Assembly (NCBI GenBank): GCA_044227705.1
Contig: JBGAWE010000259.1
Span: 1 to 5,859, forward strand
DNA length: 5,859 nt
Origin: JANOQP01 sp044227705
Lineage (GTDB): Bacteria; Bacteroidota; Bacteroidia; Chitinophagales; Saprospiraceae
Reading direction: 5' to 3'
In this document: positions 1 through 4,512 of the stretch, one piece after another
Position numbering within the stretch: the stretch's first letter is position 1
How the letters are laid out: each line of letters starts with the position of its first letter
Position numbers and translations under genes: made by a program
The notes under the pieces: model-generated
Seen by the model: only the letters and a program-made list of their open reading frames with translations
Database searches by the model: none
Told to the model about the DNA's origin: nothing

Positions 1-20
1 TCCAGCGGCCATAAAGCTGC

Positions 21-43
21 CCGGCCGCCACCCGGCCGGTTTT
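21..43 (+). terminator. Terminator-like GC hairpin followed by TTTT
   Basis: Positions 21-27 (CCGGCCG) pair perfectly with 33-39 (CGGCCGG) around a 5-nt loop (28-32). Four T residues follow at 40-43. This fits a short intrinsic terminator for a plus-strand gene ending left of the window. The T tract is short and the arm is a self-complementary GC palindrome, so the call is moderate. The first bases of the window show no recognisable 3' end of a protein in any frame. Confidence 0.4.
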
Positions 44-96
44 GAGTAGTTGGAGAAAATCATGTCACCCAAGTTTGTGTGTGTTTTTTGAAAAAA

Positions 97-112
97 GCCC
101 GAAAGCCCGGCC
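97..112 (+). repeat. 16-bp intergenic direct repeat, copy 1
   Basis: The 16-mer GCCCGAAAGCCCGGCC occurs here and again, identical and in the same orientation, at 2717-2732. Both copies are in non-coding DNA. It holds an internal GCCCG-AAA-GCCCG duplication, and its last 8 bases also appear at 19-26. Identity does not extend into the flanks. Whether it is a dispersed genomic repeat or a protein-binding site cannot be judged from two copies. Confidence 0.5.
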
Positions 113-125
113 GACTCCATTTACC

Positions 126-182
126 GGAAGCCATTTTGGCCCATTTCAGGTCAAATTGGGCAAAATCCAGACTGGAAGCCAT
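126..182. repeat. Imperfect hairpin flanked by 9-bp direct repeats
   Basis: GGAAGCCAT occurs at 126-134 and again at 174-182. Between them, 134-146 can pair with 153-165 over about 12 base pairs, with one single-base bulge on each arm and a 6-nt loop (147-152). The arms are mostly T-rich and A-rich around a CCCA/GGGT core. No poly-T tail makes it a clear terminator on the plus strand. It could be a structured RNA, a binding site or chance. Confidence 0.3.
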
Positions 183-200
183 GTCTCGGCCCCGGTTTTC

Positions 201-221
201 GTGACCGCGTCCGCCGGTCAC
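201..221. repeat. Perfect 7-bp hairpin
   Basis: GTGACCG (201-207) and CGGTCAC (215-221) are exact inverted repeats around a 7-nt loop. The sequence just downstream is not a T tract, so this is not a typical intrinsic terminator. It could be an operator for a dimeric regulator or part of a structured RNA. No function is shown by the sequence. Confidence 0.35.
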
Positions 222-414
222 ACAGCACCTGCGATTTTGATTTTTGGAAAGGAGTTTGATCCCCCGCCTTCGTCGCTGACAGCGAAACGTCCTTTTTTGC
301 CCGAAAATCCCCCGGCCTGCATCCGACCTCGACATGCCCCAAGCTATGCGCCGGGAAAACCCCAGCCACCTTTTTTCCATGCGCCGAAAACGCTCCGCCA
401 ACAACTCCAGCCCT

Positions 415-422
415 TAAGTTTT
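415..422 (+). promoter_or_regulatory. Candidate Bacteroidota -7 promoter element for the protease gene
   Basis: TAAGTTTT matches the Bacteroidota -7 consensus TAnnTTTG at every fixed position except the last G. It lies 53 nt before the protease ATG, which would leave a leader of roughly 45 nt. I see no convincing TTTG -33 element at the usual distance upstream, so this is weak. Confidence 0.2.
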
Positions 423-475
423 TGGTCGGGACGGCAAAAACAGCCGTTCTTCGTGGCTCAAGAAAAATCTGTCCG

Positions 476-2155
476 ATGAAAAATTCAATCCTCTTTGTGC
501 TGGCAATCCATGCCTTCGCGTCGGTTTTTGGCCAAAAAGCCGAGCTCGCCCAGCCCCGCCCGGTCGACGGGCAAATCCTCGTTCAGACTTTGCCGACGGC
601 TTCCATCGAAAACCTGGGCCAACAGTTAGAAGCCGCTTTTCCCCACGAGTCGACGGGGGGAGTGCGGTTCTCTTTCAAAGAAATTGCACCGGCGATGCAT
701 GTCTGGCTGATTAGCTTCGACGAGAATTTCATCAAAAAGGAAGACCTCCTCGCCGCTGCCCTCCGCGCCCCCGGCGTGACGGCCGCGCAGCTCGACTACC
801 CGCTCGACGAGCGGACTACGGAGCCGAACGACCCCCAGTTTTTCAAACAGACCGACTTCGACCTCATCCGCGCCACCCAGGCCTGGGACGCGGCAACCGG
901 TGGCACCACCCCGCAGGGCGACACCATCGTCGTGGCGATTCTCGAAAAGGGAATCTGGCGCGACCACCCCGATTTGCGGGAAAACATGTGGCTCAACAAC
1001 CACGAAATCCCCGACAACGGCCTCGACGACGACGAGAACGGCTACATCGACGACTTCAGGGGCTGGGACGTGCGCGACTCCAACGACGGCCCCGGAACCG
1101 TCGGCCCGCACGGCACCTCCGTCTCCGGCATCATCGGCGCGCACGGCGACAACTCGGAGGGCGTCTCGGGCATCAACTGGAACGTCAAGATGATGCCTGT
1201 CGTCAACTGCTCGCTGACCAGCGAAATCGTTGCGGGGTACAACTACGTCCTCATCCAGCGGCAACTCTACAACCTCACCGGAGGGCAGCGCGGCGCGTTC
1301 GTCGTGGCCACCAACGCCTCGTTCGGCATCTCGGGCCTTTTTCCGGCCAGCCAACCGATCTGGTGCGCGATGTACGACTCGCTCGGCCGTGCCGGCGTGG
1401 TCTCGGTCGGCGCGACGGACAACGCCAACGTCAACGTCGACATCGCGGGCGACCTGCCATCGACCTGCCCTAGCGAGTTCCTCATCGTGGTGACGAACGT
1501 CGGGCAAAATGATGTCAAAGTGAACGGCGCGGCCTTCGGCGCAACCAACGTCGACATCGGCGCACCCGGCGAGGCCTGCTGGACGACGGACTTCCGAGTC
1601 CCCACCCCGCCCTCGACAGACACGGTGAAGTACAACGCCTTCCCCGGCACCTCGGCAGCCACGCCGCACGTCACCGGCACCATCGGGTGGATGTACTCCG
1701 TGCCGTGCGCACAGTTGGCGGATGACGCGAAGACCGATCCGACGGCCTGTGCAAGGAGAATGCGCGACCTCGTTTTGAAAAACACGGCTCAGCTCTCCTC
1801 CTTGAAGGACATCACCACGACCGCTGGCCGCCTCGACATGCTCAACATCCTCGCCGCCATCCAAGACCTCTGCGGCAGCGCGGCAGGCAAGCTCGGCATC
1901 GAGGAAATCAGCATCGACCCAAGCTGGGAAAAGATCAAGGTCAAGTACCAGACACCCGATACGCACCAATACACGGTCCAACTGGTCGACAAACTGGGCC
2001 GCGTCCTGCGCCAGTCGAAGATCCGGCCGGACAATTTCCTGCCGAAGGAGTTCGAGTTCAATGAAATCCGCACCTTGGCCAACGGCGTCTACACCGTTGT
2101 CATCTTCGACCGCAACGGGAAGGCTGCACGACAGTTTTGGAAGGTGACGAACTGA
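476..2155 (+). CDS. Secreted S8 (subtilisin family) peptidase with Glu in place of the catalytic Asp and a C-terminal sorting domain
   Basis: A 559-residue exported protein, probably a cell-surface or secreted serine protease. I chose the ATG at 476 over a TTG at 422 because it begins directly with a signal peptide (MKNSILFVLAIHAFASVFGQ, cleavage near residue 20). Residues about 25-115 look like a propeptide of the I9/fervidolysin type and lead into PNDP (117-120), which typically opens the mature S8 domain. Catalytic elements are His212 in HGTSVSG, Ser393 in GTSAATPHVTG, and a probable oxyanion Asn316 in GATDN. The first triad motif, normally DTG, reads E157-K-G, followed by the usual HPDL (164-167). 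An acidic DDDENGYIDD segment (184-193) is typical of Bacteroidota homologues and may bind calcium. Residues about 476-559 resemble a type A T9SS sorting domain (LGRVLRQ at 507, NGVYTVVIFD at 536), implying outer-membrane export. Substrate is unknown. The gene stands alone and converges with gcvH. Family assignment is firm; catalytic activity is uncertain. Confidence 0.9.
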   Translation: MKNSILFVLAIHAFASVFGQKAELAQPRPVDGQILVQTLPTASIENLGQQLEAAFPHESTGGVRFSFKEIAPAMHVWLISFDENFIKKEDLLAAALRAPGVTAAQLDYPLDERTTEPNDPQFFKQTDFDLIRATQAWDAATGGTTPQGDTIVVAILEKGIWRDHPDLRENMWLNNHEIPDNGLDDDENGYIDDFRGWDVRDSNDGPGTVGPHGTSVSGIIGAHGDNSEGVSGINWNVKMMPVVNCSLTSEIVAGYNYVLIQRQLYNLTGGQRGAFVVATNASFGISGLFPASQPIWCAMYDSLGRAGVVSVGATDNANVNVDIAGDLPSTCPSEFLIVVTNVGQNDVKVNGAAFGATNVDIGAPGEACWTTDFRVPTPPSTDTVKYNAFPGTSAATPHVTGTIGWMYSVPCAQLADDAKTDPTACARRMRDLVLKNTAQLSSLKDITTTAGRLDMLNILAAIQDLCGSAAGKLGIEEISIDPSWEKIKVKYQTPDTHQYTVQLVDKLGRVLRQSKIRPDNFLPKEFEFNEIRTLANGVYTVVIFDRNGKAARQFWKVTN

Positions 2156-2282
2156 ACATCCGCACCTGTCGAGGGAAAAATCCGGACCTCCTGCATGCAG
2201 TTTCCATTCCCGGGCTGGCCGATTTTCATGTTGCCGCATCGGTCTGACAAGCCAAAGCAGGCCAATTCGGGCAACAGGCCCA

Positions 2283-2669
2283 TCAAATGGCTGCCATGTA
2301 CTGGTCCGCCGTCAGCAATTCTTCCAAGTTCGCACCGGCGGCGATTTCAACCTTGACAATCCAGCCCGCTCCGTAGGGGTCGTCGTTGACGAGGGTCGGG
2401 TTGTCGCCCCCCTTCTCGGAAAGCTCCTGGTTGAACTCGACGATTTTGCCGGTGACGGGCATGTACAGGTCGCTCGTCGTCTTCACCGCCTCGACGGTGC
2501 CGAAGATTTGGCCCGCCTCGACGGTCTGCCCGACGGTGTCGACCTCGATGTAGACCAGTTCTCCCAGCTCGCCCTGCGCGAAGTCGGTGATGCCGATGGT
2601 TCCCGTCGAGCCTTCGATGCGAATCCATTCGTGGTCTTTGGTGTACTTTAAATCAGCCGGAACGTTCAT
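2283..2669 (-). CDS. gcvH: Glycine cleavage system H protein
   Basis: A 128-residue lipoyl carrier protein, full length for the family (usually about 125-130). It shuttles the aminomethyl group between the P, T and L proteins in the cytoplasmic breakdown of glycine to CO2, ammonia and methylene-tetrahydrofolate. The opening LKYTKDHEWI (residues 7-16) and GITDFAQGELGELVYIE (26-42) are family hallmarks. The lipoylated residue is Lys63 in VEAVKTTSDLY, followed by MPVTGKIVEFN and the C-terminal NDDPYGAGWIVKVE segment. The start follows an A-rich leader with no Shine-Dalgarno sequence. It is a stand-alone gene here: none of gcvP, gcvT or lpd is in the window. It converges with the protease gene (127 nt between the stops, with no clear terminator) and diverges from the aminopeptidase gene. 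Confidence 0.96.
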   Translation of the reverse strand: MNVPADLKYTKDHEWIRIEGSTGTIGITDFAQGELGELVYIEVDTVGQTVEAGQIFGTVEAVKTTSDLYMPVTGKIVEFNQELSEKGGDNPTLVNDDPYGAGWIVKVEIAAGANLEELLTADQYMAAI

Positions 2670-2716
2670 GATTTTGACGCTTTTTTAGGTAAAAACAATG
2701 GAAAGGGAGGCATTTC

Positions 2717-2732
2717 GCCCGAAAGCCCGGCC
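2717..2732 (+). repeat. 16-bp intergenic direct repeat, copy 2
   Basis: Exact same-strand copy of the 16-mer at 97-112. It lies 48 nt upstream of the gcvH start codon (on the gcvH template side) and immediately before the long inverted repeat at 2747-2815. The position in a divergent promoter region would suit a regulatory site, but two copies in one window do not establish that. Confidence 0.5.
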
Positions 2733-2746
2733 AAAAGTAGAACCGC

Positions 2747-2815
2747 CTCCCGCCTTGCCAAACCTCGCCCCCGTTTTTTCGCCGCCGGTCGAAAAAGGCT
2801 TGGCGGAGCCGGGAG
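2747..2815. repeat. Long nested inverted repeat between gcvH and the aminopeptidase gene
   Basis: Three nested pairings share one axis. CTCCCG (2747-2752) pairs with CGGGAG (2810-2815), GCCAA (2757-2761) with TTGGC (2800-2804), and TTTTTCG (2775-2781) with CGAAAAA (2790-2796) around an 8-nt loop. Between the outer two, CTT (2754-2756) can also pair with the opposite strand with one G-T pair. The structure ends 48 nt before the aminopeptidase ATG. It could form in a long 5' leader of that gene, or act as a cruciform or operator in the divergent promoter region. It is not a typical terminator: the tail after the 3' arm is TTTG, not a T tract. Confidence 0.4.
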
Positions 2816-2843
2816 TTTGCCTCTTTCTTTGGCCGTTCGTTTT
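2816..2843 (+). promoter_or_regulatory. Weak candidate Bacteroidota promoter for the aminopeptidase gene
   Basis: TTTG at 2816-2819 could serve as the -33 element, and TTCGTTTT at 2836-2843 is a poor match to TAnnTTTG, 16 nt further on. Transcription would begin close to the ATG at 2864 with a very short leader. The -7 match lacks the conserved A and final G, so this is only a suggestion. Confidence 0.15.
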
Positions 2844-2863
2844 TCAAAAAGACCAGTCTCCCG

Positions 2864-4114
2864 ATGCGCTACCGACCGCTGCCGACCGACCTTTTCCGCC
2901 AAAACCGCAAGCGCTTCATGCGCGAAATGCGGCCCAACACCGTCGCCATCTTTCATTCAAACGACCTCATGCCGCGCTCGGGCGACACGTGTTTCCCCTT
3001 CCGGCAAAACGCGGGGCTTTTCTACCTCTCCGGCATCGACCAAGAGGAGACGGTGCTGCTTCTTTATCCAGATTGCGTGAAGGAGAAGTTCCGCGAAGTC
3101 CTTTTGATAAGGACGGCGAGCGAGGCGACCTCGATTTGGGAAGGGAAAAAGCTGACGAAAGAAGAAGCGACCGCCATCAGCGGCATCGAAAAGGTGCTGT
3201 TCAACGAGGAGGCGGAAGCGGTCGTCAGAGAGCTTATCCTGCTTTCCGATGGCATCTACGTCAACACAAACGAGCACGATAAATTCTATTCAGAAATCCT
3301 GTTCCGCGACCTGCGCGAGGCGAAAAAGCTCCGCGAGAAATACCCGGTGCACCAATTCCACCGGAGCCAGCCCATCCTCAAAAAGCTGATGATGGTGAAA
3401 AGCGACATGGAGGTCGACATCATCCGTCACGCCATCGGCATCACCAAAAAGGCGTTTCACCGGGCCGTCGATTTCATCAAGCCCGGCGCGTGGGAGTTCG
3501 AGGTGGAGGCGGAAATCACCCACGAGTTTTTGCGCAACCGCTGCACGGCCCATGCCTACGAGCCAATCATAGCCTCGGGGAAGAACGCCTGCGTGCTGCA
3601 CTACATCGCCAACGACCAGCAGTTGAAAGACGGCGAAATCGTCCTGATGGACTTCGGTTGCGAATATGCCAACTACGCTTCCGACCTCACCCGCTGCGTG
3701 CCGGTCAACGGCCAGTTCACGGAAAGACAGGCGGCGGTCTACACCAATCTGGAGGACTACAACAAAGAGGTCGGCAAAATCATGACTTCCGAGCTGCTCG
3801 GCCTCGGCCTGTTGACCCAAAAAGAGGTTGACGACGGGACGGAGGACAAACCGGCCTACAAGAAATACTTCATGTACGGCACATCCCACCATCTCGGCAT
3901 CGACGTGCACGACCTCGCCAATCGGTACGACCCTTTCCGCGCCGGGATGGTCTTCACCTGCGAGCCCGGCATCTACATCCCCGCCGAGGGCATCGGCATC
4001 CGATTGGAGAACGACATCCTTCTGACCGACAACGGGCCGATTGACCTGTTTTCCGACATCCCCATCGAACTCGAGGAGATCGAGGAGATGATGAATTCCA
4101 GCGTTTTCGCCTGA
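2864..4114 (+). CDS. pepP: Aminopeptidase P family (M24B) metallopeptidase, Xaa-Pro aminopeptidase, apparently with an internal deletion
   Basis: A 416-residue cytoplasmic peptidase expected to remove an N-terminal residue preceding proline, using two metal ions. Residues 1-170 form the N-terminal creatinase-like domain (MRYRPLP start, FPFRQNAGLFYLSGIDQEE at 45-62). Residues about 175-416 are the pita-bread catalytic domain. All five expected metal ligands are visible: Asp263 (MDFG), Asp274 (SDLTR), His342 (TSHHLG), Glu367 (CEPGIYIP) and Glu382 (RLEND). The substrate-binding histidines His246 (LHY) and His349 (VHD) are also present. The start fits the family N-terminus; no Shine-Dalgarno sequence is seen. 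Odd feature: RQAAVY (288-293) runs straight into TNLEDYNKEVGKIM. Relatives, from memory, carry about 17 more residues there (a helix plus a PG turn), so an in-frame loss near nucleotide 3742 is likely. It is followed after 16 nt by the lipoprotein gene. Family is certain; activity of this allele is not. Confidence 0.93.
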   Translation: MRYRPLPTDLFRQNRKRFMREMRPNTVAIFHSNDLMPRSGDTCFPFRQNAGLFYLSGIDQEETVLLLYPDCVKEKFREVLLIRTASEATSIWEGKKLTKEEATAISGIEKVLFNEEAEAVVRELILLSDGIYVNTNEHDKFYSEILFRDLREAKKLREKYPVHQFHRSQPILKKLMMVKSDMEVDIIRHAIGITKKAFHRAVDFIKPGAWEFEVEAEITHEFLRNRCTAHAYEPIIASGKNACVLHYIANDQQLKDGEIVLMDFGCEYANYASDLTRCVPVNGQFTERQAAVYTNLEDYNKEVGKIMTSELLGLGLLTQKEVDDGTEDKPAYKKYFMYGTSHHLGIDVHDLANRYDPFRAGMVFTCEPGIYIPAEGIGIRLENDILLTDNGPIDLFSDIPIELEEIEEMMNSSVFA

Positions 4115-4130
4115 CAACCAAACTTTTTCA

Positions 4131-4490
4131 ATGAAACAACTCGCTTTCTGCCTCCTCGTCCTCCTCGCCGCCTGCCAGAAGAAGAACGACCGCAACCCAC
4201 AGCTCGTCGGAAACTGGCAGGGCATCTCGTGGCTCATCGAGGGGAAACCGTCGGACATCGTGGCCGAGCAGGTCCATTTCGAGTTCCAGGAAACGGGCGA
4301 CTTCGCCAACGGCTTCGGCAACCAGAAAAGCGCGGGCAAGTGGCGCACCGACGGCGACAAGCTCTACACCATTGCAGATGGCAAAGCCGAGATTCTGGTG
4401 AAAATCACCAAGCTCGACGCGGACACCCTCCGGTTCGACATGAACCGGGGCGGGCGGATGGAGACGATGACCTTGCTCCGCAAGAAATAG
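4131..4490 (+). CDS. Small lipoprotein with lipocalin-like domain, function unknown
   Basis: A 119-residue predicted lipoprotein. The N-terminus MKQLAFCLLVLLAAC is a short lipoprotein signal peptide with a lipobox (LAAC) and lipidated Cys15, followed by a charged QKKNDRN linker. The remaining roughly 95 residues alternate polar and hydrophobic positions, as beta strands do. They open with LVGNWQG (near residue 25), the first-strand pattern of small lipocalin-like domains common in Bacteroidota lipoproteins, then have FEFQETGDFANG, a GKWRTDGDKLY strand and a closing METMTLLRKK. It probably sits in the outer membrane. The ligand is unknown and nothing in the sequence points to one. It starts 16 nt after the aminopeptidase stop, so the two are probably co-transcribed. 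Its stop is 22 nt from the stop of the convergent phosphorylase gene. The lipoprotein call is strong; the fold call is tentative. Confidence 0.83.
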   Translation: MKQLAFCLLVLLAACQKKNDRNPQLVGNWQGISWLIEGKPSDIVAEQVHFEFQETGDFANGFGNQKSAGKWRTDGDKLYTIADGKAEILVKITKLDADTLRFDMNRGGRMETMTLLRKK

Positions 4491-4512
4491 GTTCCCCTGT
4501 CAGTCCTTCGGC

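Larger units (their letters stand above)
1..475. other. Gene-free stretch upstream of the protease
   Basis: I find no gene I can support here. Both strands have open frames of about 100-145 codons, but their translations are rich in Pro, Arg, Lys and Ser, are poor in acidic residues, match no family I recognise, and overlap each other. The composition differs from the flanking genes: it has runs of T and A (for example around 85-96) mixed with GC-rich blocks. It contains a terminator-like hairpin at the left edge, an imperfect hairpin flanked by direct repeats, a perfect 7-bp hairpin, and a 16-mer that recurs at 2717. An uncharacterised small RNA cannot be excluded. Confidence 0.55.

Noticed and set aside
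422..475. An 18-codon N-terminal extension of the protease from a TTG at 422
   Set aside because: The ATG at 476 gives an immediate, well-formed signal peptide. The extension would place basic and polar residues before it and needs a rare start codon.
42..479. A 145-codon plus-strand open frame, and an overlapping 114-codon minus-strand frame at 60-404
   Set aside because: Pro/Arg/Ser-rich translations with few acidic residues, no recognised domain, the two overlap each other, and the plus frame runs past the protease start.
2191..2200. CTGCATGCAG perfect palindrome between the protease and gcvH stops
   Set aside because: It has no loop and no T tract, so it is not a terminator. A 10-bp palindrome alone is weak evidence for a site.
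626..2239. A 537-codon open frame on the minus strand opposite the protease gene
   Set aside because: It is an antisense shadow caused by GC-rich third positions. Its translation is a low-complexity run of Val, Asp, Arg, Gly and Ala with no family pattern, while the plus strand encodes clear S8 motifs.
2670..2863. Glycine riboswitch upstream of gcvH or pepP
   Set aside because: The position would make sense, but I see no conserved glycine aptamer core on either strand, and the gcvH side has only a short A/T-rich leader before the 16-mer.
3290..4360. A 356-codon minus-strand open frame opposite the aminopeptidase and lipoprotein genes
   Set aside because: It covers two well-supported plus-strand genes and has shadow composition with no recognisable motif.
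4491..4512. Bidirectional terminator between the lipoprotein and phosphorylase genes
   Set aside because: The 22-nt gap has no stable hairpin or T tract; only a 4-bp GGCT/AGCC pairing at 4510-4520 overlaps the phosphorylase stop.
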